64,000 nt of DNA from assembly GCF_036347135.1 (NCBI RefSeq), contig NZ_CP108938.1, positions 7,564,001 to 7,628,000 on the forward strand. Reading direction: 5' to 3'. Under the pieces are notes generated by a model, which made no database searches, had not been told where the DNA came from, and saw only the letters and a program-made list of their open reading frames with translations. The stretch's first letter is position 1. Each line of letters starts with the position of its first letter. The DNA is from Streptomyces sp. NBC_00775 (GTDB lineage Bacteria > Actinomycetota > Actinomycetes > Streptomycetales > Streptomycetaceae). The translations under genes and the position numbers were made by a program. Positions 10,565-20,780 of the stretch are shown one piece after another.

Positions 10565-10837
10565 GGGGCATACGTTGGCGCCGCGGCCCGGGTGGGCTCG
10601 TGGCGCCTGGCGACTGCTCCAGAGAAACACCGCTGGGGGTCTGTCCGCAATCACCCCTTTTACTAGTGGTGGTCGCATCCGTGGAGAAAGTCCCCCGTGT
10701 GATCTGGCTCTCAAACCGCAGGTCAGGGGCTCAATTGATGCGTACATGGCGTCCGTTATGTCCTACTAGCCCGCTTCGTATGTGACCTAGGTCCTGTGGG
10801 GTGCTTCACCCCGCGACTGACGGACGGTGCGCGACCG
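10565..10837 (-). promoter_or_regulatory. Conserved leader/promoter block of transglycosylase copy A
   Basis: 273 bp, matching 13561-13833 at all but a handful of positions, whereas the ~60 bp between it and the start codon have diverged. It contains a hairpin GGGGTG-ctt-CACCCC (10798-10812) and the palindrome GACCTAGGTC (10784-10793), both kept in copy B, and a segment able to fold around GGCGCC repeats. Conservation beyond a promoter hints at a structured 5' UTR. I compared it mentally with the c-di-AMP (ydaO) aptamer found before Streptomyces wall hydrolases and did not find the hallmark sequences. Confidence 0.5.
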
Positions 10838-10922
10838 CCCACGCGGAGCTATCGGGATATGTGACGCCCATCGCTCACGGCGCGCCTGGCGTTCGCTGAG
10901 TAGGTGTCGTTCGGTCCCTTGG

Positions 10923-11615
10923 TCACTCCCGCCCCGACGCCACCACCGCCAGCACCCCCGTCACCGCCGCCGCGATCAGCAGCGGGATGCCCAGCCCGTG
11001 GTGGATCACCAGCCACGCGCCGAGCAAGGCGCCCGCGAGCATCGCGAACACGGAGGCCGTGCGGCGGGGGGAGCGGGGGTGGGCGCCGCCGCCCGCGAGG
11101 CGGGAGTCGGAGGCGAGGCCGGTCAGGGTCATCGTCAGGACGGTGGTCGTCAGGTCGGGGATGCCCAGCTTGCGGACGGTGGCGTTGCGCAGGCCCATCG
11201 CGAAGGCCGTCAACGCGATGAGTGTGTACGTCGTCGCGGTGTCGCCCGGCGCCGCGAAGGCGACCGCCGCCGAGATGCCCACCAGGAGCGCCTCCGTCGC
11301 GAGGGTGACCCGCGCCCAGATCCGACGGGAGCCGGTGCCCAGGTGTACCGCCACGCGGCCCCCGGCCACCGCGCCCAGCAGGAAGCAGCACAGGGAGGTC
11401 AGGGTGTGGGGGACCGAGAAGCCCGGTGCGCCGGCGGCGGCGAAGCCCAGGACGACCACGTTGCCGGTCATGTTCGCGGTGAAGACGTGGCCGAGGCCCA
11501 GATAGCTCACCGCGTCGATCAGGCCGCTGACCACGGTCAGTCCCAACAGCACGGCCACCAGGCGCAGTCCGCGCGCCTCGGGGTCGTACGACGGCTTCTC
11601 CGTCTCGGTGGTCAT
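10923..11615 (-). CDS. DUF1275 (YoaK-family) membrane protein
   Basis: 230 residues with about six membrane segments and the family signature LIDAVSYLGLGHVFTANMTGNVV near the N-terminus, followed by AMGLRNATVRKLGIPDLTTTVLT. YoaK-family proteins are widespread inner-membrane proteins without an established function. ATG at 11615 (MTTETEKPSY). It lies between the two duplicated transglycosylase units and is divergent from the lipase. Confidence 0.88.
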   Translation of the reverse strand: MTTETEKPSYDPEARGLRLVAVLLGLTVVSGLIDAVSYLGLGHVFTANMTGNVVVLGFAAAGAPGFSVPHTLTSLCCFLLGAVAGGRVAVHLGTGSRRIWARVTLATEALLVGISAAVAFAAPGDTATTYTLIALTAFAMGLRNATVRKLGIPDLTTTVLTMTLTGLASDSRLAGGGAHPRSPRRTASVFAMLAGALLGAWLVIHHGLGIPLLIAAAVTGVLAVVASGRE

Positions 11616-11718
11616 GGGGCCTCCGGTCAGCGGGATGGGCGGGGTGGACCCAAGTCCACCATGGGGCCGGGGGACTCTCGGATGTCCGGGCGAAGTGGGC
11701 GTCCGTAGCGTCGCAGAC

Positions 11719-12978
11719 ATGAGAGATGAGACGCGCAAAGCACATGAAACACGGACCAGTTGGCGTGCGCGGCGGGGACTCGCCGGGGCGGCGGCGCTGC
11801 TGCTCGCCGGACTCGCGGGGGTCGCGGTGGCGCCGGTCGCCTCTGCCGGGGAGCGGGCGCGGACACCGGCCCTCCGCGGTGAGCTGGTCTCCGTCACCCC
11901 CGTGGCCGACCACGACGCCGGGCAGGTCAAGGCGTTCCTCGCTGAGCGGGACATGGCCACGGACGTCGTCCGGTACGGCGTGCGGTCGTACCGGCTGACC
12001 TACCGGACCGTCGACCCGTACGGGAAGCCGACCACCGCCACCGGTCTGCTCACCCTCCCCGCCGGGGGCGAGCACCGCCTCGATCTCGTCTCCGACACGC
12101 ACGGCACGATGGTCAACCGCGATTACGCGCCCTCGGCCGAGGAGGACTTCGGCCGGATTCCGTCGTACATGAACGCCTCCGCCGGTCGTGCCGTGGCCGC
12201 GCCCGACTACCTGGGGCTCGGAAAGGGGCCCGGCAGCCACCCGTACATGGACACCCGCTCCTCCGTGACCGCCTCGGTCGACATGCTGCGCGCGGCGCGG
12301 ACCGCCGCCGGGCGGCTGGGCAGGCCGCTCACCGGTGACGTGTACGCGACGGGGTTCTCGCAGGGCGGGCAGGTCGCGATGGCGCTCGGGCGGGCGCTCC
12401 AGGAGGGCGCCGACCGTCATTTCCGGCTCCGGGCGCTCGCTCCGGTCAGCGGTCCTTACGACCTGGAGGGCCAGGAGATCCCGGCGCTCTTCGACGGCCG
12501 GGTCAATGACGCGAGCAGTGTCCTCTACATCTCTTACTGGCTGGTCGCGCAGAACAGGCTGCACCCCATCTACAAGGACCAGGCCGAGGCCTTCCGTGCC
12601 CCGTACGCGAGCCGGGTCGAGGGGCTGTACGACGGGACACACGTAGAGGAGGACATCCTCTCGGCGCTGCCGCCGACCCTGAAGGAACTGCTCACGCCCT
12701 CCTTCTACGAGCGGCTGCGGCATCCCGGCGGCGGTCTGCTGGACGCCATGCGTGCGGCCGATCACACCTGCGACTGGAAGCCCGAGATGCCGGTGCGGCT
12801 GTACGCGGGGGCGGCCGACACCGACGTACCGATCGGGAACGCGAGCAGCTGTGCGCGGCAGCTGGCCGGGGAGGGGGCGCCGGTGACGGTGGTCAATCAG
12901 GGGGACGTGGACCACTTCGGGTCGTTCCAGGTGTCGGCGCCGCAGGTGGTGCGGTGGTTCGACGCCGTCAGCCGATAG
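11719..12978 (+). CDS. Secreted alpha/beta-hydrolase (lipase-type)
   Basis: 419 residues. A Sec signal peptide (RRGLAGAAALLLAGLAGVAVAPVASA) precedes an alpha/beta-hydrolase domain. The nucleophile elbow is ATGFSQGGQVAMALG (Ser in GFSQG), the acid is likely in YAGAADTDVP, and the His in VDHFGSFQ. It resembles secreted triacylglycerol lipases/esterases of the LIP family of actinomycetes; the substrate is not fixed. ATG at 11719. The last eight codons (WFDAVSR-stop) are repeated at 9936 as a remnant, marking the edge of the duplication. Confidence 0.82.
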   Translation: MRDETRKAHETRTSWRARRGLAGAAALLLAGLAGVAVAPVASAGERARTPALRGELVSVTPVADHDAGQVKAFLAERDMATDVVRYGVRSYRLTYRTVDPYGKPTTATGLLTLPAGGEHRLDLVSDTHGTMVNRDYAPSAEEDFGRIPSYMNASAGRAVAAPDYLGLGKGPGSHPYMDTRSSVTASVDMLRAARTAAGRLGRPLTGDVYATGFSQGGQVAMALGRALQEGADRHFRLRALAPVSGPYDLEGQEIPALFDGRVNDASSVLYISYWLVAQNRLHPIYKDQAEAFRAPYASRVEGLYDGTHVEEDILSALPPTLKELLTPSFYERLRHPGGGLLDAMRAADHTCDWKPEMPVRLYAGAADTDVPIGNASSCARQLAGEGAPVTVVNQGDVDHFGSFQVSAPQVVRWFDAVSR

Positions 12979-12993
12979 GGGCAGCGGGCACGG

Positions 12994-13033
12994 CGAAGGC
13001 GGCGGCCCCGGGGATCAGGGGCCGCCGCCTTCG
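12994..13033. terminator. GC-rich hairpin between lipase and transglycosylase copy B
   Basis: CGAAGGCGGCGGCCCC pairs with GGGGCCGCCGCCTTCG, a perfect 16-bp stem, 15 bp after the lipase stop and 41 bp beyond the convergent transglycosylase stop; it can end both transcripts. Confidence 0.8.
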
Positions 13034-13074
13034 CGGAAGCTGTGGAGCACGCCTTGCCGCGTGCTGTGGGCCGG

Positions 13075-13494
13075 TCAGTACCAGCCGTTGGCCTGCCAGA
13101 AGTTCCAGGCGGCGGCCGGGCTGCCGTAGCGGGAGTTCATGTAGTCCAGGCCCCACTTGATCTGGGTCTTGGGGTTGGTCTTCCAGTCGGCGCCGGCGGA
13201 CGCCATCTTGGAGCCGGGCAGGGCCTGGACCAGGCCGTAGGCGCCGGAGGAGGCGTTCGTGGCGCTGATGTTCCAGCCGCTCTCGTGCTCGACGATCTTG
13301 CTGAAGGCGTTGAACTGCGCGGCGTCCGGGATCATCTGGTGCGCGATCGACTGGGCGGAGGAGCCCGTGGTCGTGGTGGCGGCCTGGGCGGGGGCCGCGG
13401 CCAGGACCATACCGGCGGTGGCAGCGGCCACGGCGGCACCGGTGAGGACCTTCTTCGGGGAAGCGACGGCGCGGCGGATGAAAGAGACGGACAC
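13075..13494 (-). CDS. Secreted transglycosylase-family protein, copy B
   Basis: 139 residues, the twin of the gene at 10081. Same layout: signal peptide ending AAAPAQAA, short Thr/Ser linker, then KIVEHESGWNISATN with the predicted catalytic Glu, and WGLDYMNSRYG. Differences are in the signal peptide (KKVLTGAAVAAATAG), the linker (TTTTGSS) and near the end (SPAAAWNFW). The GTG at 13494 was chosen by analogy with copy A. The leader is conserved with copy A. Confidence 0.85.
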   Translation of the reverse strand: MSVSFIRRAVASPKKVLTGAAVAAATAGMVLAAAPAQAATTTTGSSAQSIAHQMIPDAAQFNAFSKIVEHESGWNISATNASSGAYGLVQALPGSKMASAGADWKTNPKTQIKWGLDYMNSRYGSPAAAWNFWQANGWY

Positions 13495-13560
13495 GGAGAA
13501 CCTTTTTCTTCGGGGGCAAGGTGGTCGCGGTATGTCCGAACCACGGGGTGCGTGGTGTGT

Positions 13561-13833
13561 GGGGCATACGTTGGCGCCGCGGCCCGGGTGGGCTCGTGGC
13601 GCCTGGCGACTGCTCCAGAGAAACACCGCTGGGGGCCTGTCCGCAATCACCCCTTTTACTAGTGGTGGTCGCATCCGTGAAGAAAGTCCCGTGTGTGATC
13701 TGGCTCTCAAACCGCAGGTCAGGGGCTCAATTGATGCGTACATGGCGTCCGTTATGTCGTACTACCCCGCTTCGTATGTGACCTAGGTCCTGTGGGGTGC
13801 TTCACCCCGCGACTGACGGACGGTGCGCGACCG
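13561..13833 (-). promoter_or_regulatory. Conserved leader/promoter block of transglycosylase copy B
   Basis: The 273-bp partner of 10565-10837, with the same GGGGTG/CACCCC hairpin and the GACCTAGGTC palindrome (13780-13789). The few differences are single or double base changes. Confidence 0.5.
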
Positions 13834-13874
13834 TCCCACACGGCGTCACCGAGGAGTGTGACCCGGGCCGCACA

Positions 13875-14746
13875 TCACCTGGGGTCGAAGGTGACCGGGG
13901 CCTCGAAAGCCGCCCGGCGCGTGGCCCGGCGCAGCGCCTTGAGGAGGGTTCCGCCGAGCGTGAGGGTCAGGACGACGGTCACGACCGCCCGGCCCAGGTC
14001 CCAGCCGAGCGAGGTGGCCAGGCAGTACGCGAGGAAACGGGTCAGGTTGGCGGGGACGGTGGCGTGCGGGTCGAAGGCGACGTTCGAGGCCAGCGCGTCC
14101 ATGAAGGGCCAGCCGGCCAGGTTCATGACGGTGCCGTAGGCGAAGGCGGCGACGAAGCCGTACGCCGCGAGCATCGCCAGCTCCGCGCGCCCCCGCAGCC
14201 GGTCCGGGCCCGGCAGCAGCCCGGCGCCCATCGTGAACCAGCCCATGGACAGCATCTGGAACGGCAGCCACGGCCCGACCCCGCCGGTGAGCAGCGCCGA
14301 CGCGAACATGGTGATCGAACCGAGCACGAACCCGAACCCCGGCCCCAGCACCCGCCCGCTCAGCACCATCAGGAAGAACATCGGCTCGATACCCGCGGTC
14401 CCGGCCCCGATCGGGCGGAGGGCCGCCCCGGTCGCGGCCAGCACGCCGAGCATGGCGACCGCCTTCGGCCCGAGCCCCGACTCGGAGATCGTCGCGGCGA
14501 CGACCCCGACCAGCAGGACCAGGAGCCCCGCGAAGAGCCAGGGGGCGTCCTGGGCGTGGGCGCTGACCTGGGAGCCCGGTCCCGCGATGAGCGGCCAGGC
14601 GAACCCGGCGACACCGGTGGCGCTGACCAGGGCGAGGGCGGCGATGGAGCGGGGGCCGAGGCGCACGGCTCGTGCCTGAGGCTGGGCGGATATAGGGGTG
14701 GGGGCTTCTATGGGAGCTTCTCTACGGGTGGGGACTTCGGGGGTCC

Positions 14747-14750
<4 letters not shown>
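13875..14750 (-). CDS. ECF transporter S component (probable corrinoid uptake)
   Basis: 291 residues with six or more membrane segments. The region GTAGIEPMFFLMVLSGRVLGPGFGF and the following GPWLPFQMLSMGWFTMGAG is typical of ECF substrate-binding (S) components. It is the last gene of an operon led by a cobalamin riboswitch, with EcfA and EcfT just upstream, so a cobamide or precursor is the likely cargo (inference from context). The ATG at 14750 overlaps the ATPase stop by 4 bp. Confidence 0.82.
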
Positions 14751-16479
<1,729 letters not shown>

Positions 16480-16483
<4 letters not shown>

Positions 16484-17763
16484 GAGGGCTCCTTGGGAGA
16501 TGAGGGGCGCGCGGGGGTCCGGGGTCGCTGCGGCGCCGGGGCTGCGAAGGCGGGGAGGAGGCCGAGGAGGATCGCCGCCGCGGGCCAGAGCGGGAGGGCG
16601 GGGGCCACGAGCGGGACGACGCCGGGGCGCAGCGCGACGGGGTCGTACGAGGCGGCGGCCACCATCAGCGCCGCCACCGCCACGCCCGAGCCCGCCACCA
16701 GCCAGGCCCGCGCGCCCCACGCGTCCGGGCGGTACCGCGTCCGCAGCGAGCGCCGGCCGCCGAGCCACAGGCCGCCGAGCGCCGCGGCCAGCCCGGCCAG
16801 CAGCACGGGCAGGCCATAGGTGCCGCCCTCCGCGGTCAGCAGTCCGTACGTACCCGCGCAGACGCCGAGCAGGCCGCCCAGCGTCAGTACGGCGGTGGTG
16901 CGGCGGACGGTGGGCGCGACCTCGGCCGTGCGGCCGTAGCCGCGCGCGTCCATCGCCGCCGCGAGGGCGACCGAGCGCTCCAACGCGCCCTCCAGGACCG
17001 GGAGTCCGACGTGCAGCAGGCCGCGCAGGCCCTTGTCCGGGCGGCCGCGCAGGCGCCGTGCGGCACGTAGGCGCTGGACGTCCGCGATCAGGTTCGGGGC
17101 GAAGGTCAGCGCGACGACCACCGCCACGCCTGCCTCGTACAGCGCGCCGGGGAGTGACTTCAGCAGACGGGCCGGGTTGGCGAGGGCGTTCGCCGCGCCT
17201 ACGCAGATCAGGAGCGTGGCCAGTTTCAGGCCGTCGTACAGGGCGAAGACGAGGCCTTCGGCGGTGACGCGGCCGCCGATGCGGATGCCTTGGGCCCAGT
17301 GGGGGAGGGGGGCTTCGGGGAGCGTGACGATGACGTGGGTGCCGGGGATGGGGGAGCCGAGGAAGACGGCGAAGGCCAGGCGGATGGCCAGGACGGTGAC
17401 GCCGAGTTTCACGAACGCGGTGTAGGAGTGGGCCCAGGGGGCGGTGGTCCGGCGGGCGGCCACCACGTAGCCGGCTACGCCGATGAGGAGGGCCAGGAGG
17501 AGGGGGTTCGTGGTGCGGGAGGCGGCGGTTCCCAGGCCCAGGGCCCAGATCCACCAGGCGCCGGGGTGGAGGGAGTTGGCGCGGTTTGCCTCCGGCGTGC
17601 GGGTACGACGGTGTGGCGGGCGTTGGGCTGGGACGGCACCCGGCGCTGGTGGCTGTGCCCACCCGTCCCGCCCTGCGGGACGATTGCCCACAGAGGCAGC
17701 AGCAGCGGCCGGATCCGGCGGCGTCGGCGTGAGGGCTGGGCGGTCGGGGTCGGGCGGTGTCAT
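16480..17763 (-). CDS. ECF transporter T component (EcfT/CbiQ type)
   Basis: 427 residues. A Pro/Arg-rich cytoplasmic N-terminus of ~65 residues precedes a polytopic domain. The two ATPase-coupling motifs with A-R-G or similar are seen at AARRLRGRPDKG and AAMDARGYGRTAE. The ATG at 17763 was chosen because GGGGGTGAACCCA lies before it; a GTG at 17772 is in frame. It links the S component to the double ATPase encoded next. Confidence 0.85.
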
Positions 17764-17779
17764 TGGGTTCACCCCCGTC

Positions 17780-18469
17780 TCAGCCCCGGTTGCGGCGGGC
17801 CTGCCAGATTGCTGCGGCGCCCAGGAGGGCTACCGCCGCTGCACCTGCCAGCAGGCCTACTGAGGGGCCGTGGTGGGCCGGCTTGGTCCGGTGGGGGTGG
17901 GCGGTGGTGTTCGTCGGCTTGGTCACCTGGTCGCCGCAGCCTGTCTGGGGGTAGCCCGCAATGGCGCACAGGAGGGCGTTGGTGTCGTAGCGGAGGGGCC
18001 CCGCGACCGAGGCCAGGGCTTCGGCGGTGGTCGCGTCCGAGGGGAGGCTCGCGCAGGCCGTGCGCGGGGTGGGCGGGGTTTCGCCGGACGGTGCGTCCGC
18101 GGGCGTACCGAAGTCGATGACCAGGGCCACGCGCTTCTTGCCCTGCTGGGCGGGCGTCTTGGCGCAGATCGAGGCGAAGTCCCGGTTTCCGCGCGGCTGT
18201 ACGGCGTGCTGGGAGTCCTCGCTGATCGCGAAGCGGAAACCCTGGACGTCGCCGTCGGACGGCCGCGCGGTGGACGGGCCCTGGGTGGCGTACGTCCACT
18301 TCCCGCCGGTCAGGTCCCAGAAGGACCAGTAGCGGTAGCCGACCGCCTGGGCCTGCCCCGCCCCGCCGAGTATGAGGAGCAGCAGGGTCAGGGCAAGACT
18401 CAGGGGCAGGGCAAGGCGCAGGGCACGGCTCAGGGCCAGGGGCGGCGCGGGCGTCCGACGGCGCGTCAC
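17780..18469 (-). CDS. SCO2322-family secreted, membrane-anchored protein
   Basis: 229 residues: signal peptide (LALPLSLALTLLLLILGGAGQAQA), an extracytoplasmic domain beginning VGYRYWSFWDLTGGKW and containing four cysteines, then a Pro/His/Thr-rich stretch, a C-terminal membrane helix (VGLLAGAAAVALLGAAAIW) and a basic tail. This is the SCO2322 family of Streptomyces, of unknown function. It is coupled to the preceding gene by a 4-bp GTGA overlap and sits in the riboswitch-led ECF operon, so a role in corrinoid capture at the surface is likely (inference). Confidence 0.85.
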   Translation of the reverse strand: MTRRRTPAPPLALSRALRLALPLSLALTLLLLILGGAGQAQAVGYRYWSFWDLTGGKWTYATQGPSTARPSDGDVQGFRFAISEDSQHAVQPRGNRDFASICAKTPAQQGKKRVALVIDFGTPADAPSGETPPTPRTACASLPSDATTAEALASVAGPLRYDTNALLCAIAGYPQTGCGDQVTKPTNTTAHPHRTKPAHHGPSVGLLAGAAAVALLGAAAIWQARRNRG

Positions 18470-19716
18470 AGCTGCTGCTTCTTGTTGCGGCCGCTGATCA
18501 GGAAGCCGATGCCGATGCCCGCGACGAGACCGACGCCGACGATCCACCAGACGCCGAGCCCCTTGTGGTCGTCCTTCTTCTTCTCGTCCTTCTTCTCGTC
18601 GCTCGCGGCGGCCGAGTGGTCGGACGCGTCCGTCGCCGGACCGGTCGCTCCGAGCTGCTTGACGAGGTCCGCGCCGCCGAAGTCGCGCGGGTCGGTGCCG
18701 GTGGCGTGGGCGGCGAAGATCAGCTGGGCGTACGCGGCCGGTCCGGCCTTCGCCGCCCAGGCGCCGTAGTTCTTCTCCAGCCAGGCGAGGGGCTTCTGGG
18801 TGTCCTTGGTCCAGCCGTCGGCGGCGAGCGCGACGACCGCGTCGGCGGTGTTGCCGTAGTCGGGCTGGTCCTTGGCGCCGGGCATCGCCGACTTCAGGTA
18901 CGGGGTGTCGTTCAGGGCGTTGGAGAGGTAGGAGGCGCCGTTGCGGGCAGCCTCCGCCGGCGTGAGCTTCTCCGTGGCGCCGCACACGTAACCGGACGTC
19001 GTGGTCTTCCCGGCCGTCGTCACGAACCCCTTGCCGAGGGAGCCGAGGACCGCGGCCGCCGTGGCGTCCGCGTTCGCCGCCAGCTTGCCCTTCTTGTCGG
19101 GCTGGAACGCGAACCCGCCGCCGCTGCCCTCGCCCGCGCACGCGATGGACAGCGTCACGAGTGCGTCGTACGGCGACTTGCCGCCCTGGGAGACGTCCGC
19201 GGGCTTCTCCCCGGCCGCCGCGAGCGCGCCGATCACCACGGACGTCGAGTTGGCGTCGCTGGCCCCGCCCGCGACGTACCCCCAGCCGCCGTCCTTGTTC
19301 TGCACGGACTTCAGCCAGGCCACGGCCTTGCCCGTCTCGGTGTCGTGCCCGCCGAGCGCGGCCAGGGCCTGCACGGCGGCGGCCGTGTTGTTCGTGTCGA
19401 CCATCGTCTTGGCGTCGCACTTCGCGGTCGCGTCGGCGCGGTACGGCGCGAACGCCCCGCTCGCGCACTGCTGCCCGGTCAGCCAGTCGACGGCCTTCGC
19501 CGCGGGCTCGACACCCACGGTGTCCTGGGCGAGCAGCGCGAGCGACTGCCGCCAGACACCGTCGTAGGTGGGGTCGGTGGAGCCGTACAGGCCCGACGGG
19601 ATCGCCTGGGACGCGGAGGGGGACGGGGACGAGTCCGCCGCGAGGGCGGCCGGTGCGAAGGCCGTGCCGATCACGGCGGTGGCGGCCAGTACCGCGGCGC
19701 TGCGGCGAACAATCAT
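18466..19716 (-). CDS. Secreted, anchored alpha/alpha-barrel protein (prenyltransferase/squalene-oxidase repeat; transcobalamin-like)
   Basis: 416 residues. Signal peptide (AAVLAATAVIGTAFAPAALA), then repeated helical segments with NKDGGWGY, NNTAAAVQALAAL, NADATAAAVLG and GNTADAVVALA, characteristic of the alpha6/alpha6 barrel shared by terpene cyclases, prenyltransferases and the cobalamin-binding domain of intrinsic factor/transcobalamin. A Lys/Asp/Glu-rich spacer, one membrane helix (GVWWIVGVGLVAGIGIGFLI) and a basic tail anchor it. It is the first gene after a cobalamin riboswitch and heads an ECF transporter operon, favouring a vitamin-binding role over an enzyme. The ATG at 19716 follows GGGGAGAGTC. 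Confidence 0.82.
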   Translation of the reverse strand: MIVRRSAAVLAATAVIGTAFAPAALAADSSPSPSASQAIPSGLYGSTDPTYDGVWRQSLALLAQDTVGVEPAAKAVDWLTGQQCASGAFAPYRADATAKCDAKTMVDTNNTAAAVQALAALGGHDTETGKAVAWLKSVQNKDGGWGYVAGGASDANSTSVVIGALAAAGEKPADVSQGGKSPYDALVTLSIACAGEGSGGGFAFQPDKKGKLAANADATAAAVLGSLGKGFVTTAGKTTTSGYVCGATEKLTPAEAARNGASYLSNALNDTPYLKSAMPGAKDQPDYGNTADAVVALAADGWTKDTQKPLAWLEKNYGAWAAKAGPAAYAQLIFAAHATGTDPRDFGGADLVKQLGATGPATDASDHSAAASDEKKDEKKKDDHKGLGVWWIVGVGLVAGIGIGFLISGRNKKQQL

Positions 19717-19824
19717 GACTCTCCCCTGGGGAGCCGGGCAGCACCGGGCGCGGACTTGGCCCGAGCGGCTCCGGCTCCGTATACCTCGACGGTGCCGGCC
19801 GTCGGCGGGCTGCCGACGGCACGA

Positions 19825-19945
19825 GCCGGTCACGTCCCGGGCGAGGCGATCCGGCTCACCACCTGGCGGGTGATTCACGGTTGCGGGTCAGCGCCGGATT
19901 TGCACCGGCTTCCCCCCGTACGGGTGTGATGACGACGCGCTCACT
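19825..19945 (-). ncRNA. Cobalamin riboswitch
   Basis: On the minus strand the conserved core GGGGAAGCCGGTGCAAATCC, then GGCGCTGACCCGCAACCGTG, then a GTGAGCCGGATCGCC element, matches the adenosylcobalamin aptamer in order and spacing. It lies about 110 bp before the anchored alpha/alpha-barrel gene. Ends are approximate. Binding of cobalamin would be expected to shut down the five-gene uptake operon. Confidence 0.9.
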
Positions 19946-20015
19946 CTACCGGCCCGTAGGGAAGCACTTGAGAGCCGCCTGTGAGGCCGGGTGGGCGTAC
20001 GGCTAGGTTCGGCCC

Positions 20016-20714
20016 ATGCGAACAGGGCGGGGAACAGGGCGGGGAGCGGGACGTACGGGGAAACTGCTCGGCTCGGGGCGTTCCGCGGACGTCTACGAGA
20101 TCGACGAGGCGTGGGTCCTGCGCCGGGACCGCGAAGGATGGGGCGACGCCACCGCCGAGGCCGCGGTCATGGAACACCTACGAGGGCACGGCTATCCGGT
20201 GCCGGGCGTGCGGGCGGCGACCCGGACCGACCTGGTGATGGAGCGGCTGTCCGGGCCGACCATGCTGGAGGCGTTCGGCGCGGGACTGTTCTCCGCCGAG
20301 GAGGCCGGCCTCACCCTCGCCCGGCTGCTGCGCACCCTGCACGCCGTGCCCGCCCGGGTCTCGGCCGACCCCGCCGTCCGTGTCCTGCACCTGGACCTGC
20401 ACCCCGACAACGTGATGCTCACCCCGGACGGCCCGAAGGTCATCGACTGGGCCAACGCCGAGGAGGGCCCGCCCGGCCTGGACTGGGGCACGTCCGCCGT
20501 GATCCTCGCCCAGGTGGCCGTCGGCGACGAGCCCCACGCGGAGGTGGCGCACGAGACGCTCGCCGCGATGCTCGACGGAAACGCGGCGTACATGACGGAG
20601 GACGGGCTGGCGGAGGCGAGGGCCCGGCGCGCCGTCAATCCGACCATGAGCGTGCGCGAGGTCCAACTCCTGGGCGACGCCGAGGAACTGATCCGTACGC
20701 TGCTGCACTCCTAG
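20016..20714 (+). CDS. Aminoglycoside phosphotransferase (APH)-family kinase
   Basis: 232 residues with a protein-kinase-like fold: a short N-lobe (LGSGRSADVYEID), the catalytic loop HLDLHPDNVML and the metal-binding VIDWANAEEG. Family members phosphorylate aminoglycosides, choline, homoserine or other small molecules; the substrate here cannot be told and resistance should not be assumed. ATG at 20016. It is divergent from the riboswitch operon. Confidence 0.82.
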   Translation: MRTGRGTGRGAGRTGKLLGSGRSADVYEIDEAWVLRRDREGWGDATAEAAVMEHLRGHGYPVPGVRAATRTDLVMERLSGPTMLEAFGAGLFSAEEAGLTLARLLRTLHAVPARVSADPAVRVLHLDLHPDNVMLTPDGPKVIDWANAEEGPPGLDWGTSAVILAQVAVGDEPHAEVAHETLAAMLDGNAAYMTEDGLAEARARRAVNPTMSVREVQLLGDAEELIRTLLHS

Positions 20715-20740
20715 GCTGCATCGGCTGCATCGGCTGCATC
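20714..20740. repeat. Nine-base tandem repeat
   Basis: Three exact copies of GGCTGCATC, starting within the last base of the kinase stop codon, followed by a decayed fourth unit. Confidence 0.85.
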
Positions 20741-20780
20741 GGCTTCACGGCGCAGGGGCGGAGCAGAGCGGAGCTGTGCT

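Larger units (their letters stand above)
9936..10837. repeat. Direct duplication, copy A (transglycosylase unit)
   Basis: About 0.9 kb that recurs at 12955-13833 in the same orientation. It begins inside a remnant of the lipase 3' end (WFEAVSR-stop), covers a GC-rich terminator, the transglycosylase gene and its leader, and ends at GCGCGACCG. The interval between copies holds the DUF1275 gene and the intact lipase. Coding and leader parts are close to identical; the short stretch just upstream of the start codon is the most diverged part. Confidence 0.85.
12955..13833. repeat. Direct duplication, copy B (transglycosylase unit)
   Basis: Second copy of the 9936-10837 unit. It starts within the lipase 3' end, contains the same kind of terminator, the second transglycosylase gene and the same 273-bp leader. 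Order and orientation are as in copy A, which makes the 2.1 kb between the copies liable to loss by homologous recombination. Confidence 0.85.

Noticed and set aside
10501..10837. c-di-AMP (ydaO) riboswitch before the transglycosylase genes
   Set aside because: Streptomyces wall hydrolases often carry it, but the GGGGGACCCA-like and GGGUGAAUC-like cores are not found in the leader on either strand.
20016..20714. Aminoglycoside resistance gene
   Set aside because: Only the broad APH fold is evident; the kinase is short and its context (riboswitch operon, SpoIIE phosphatase) gives no resistance link.
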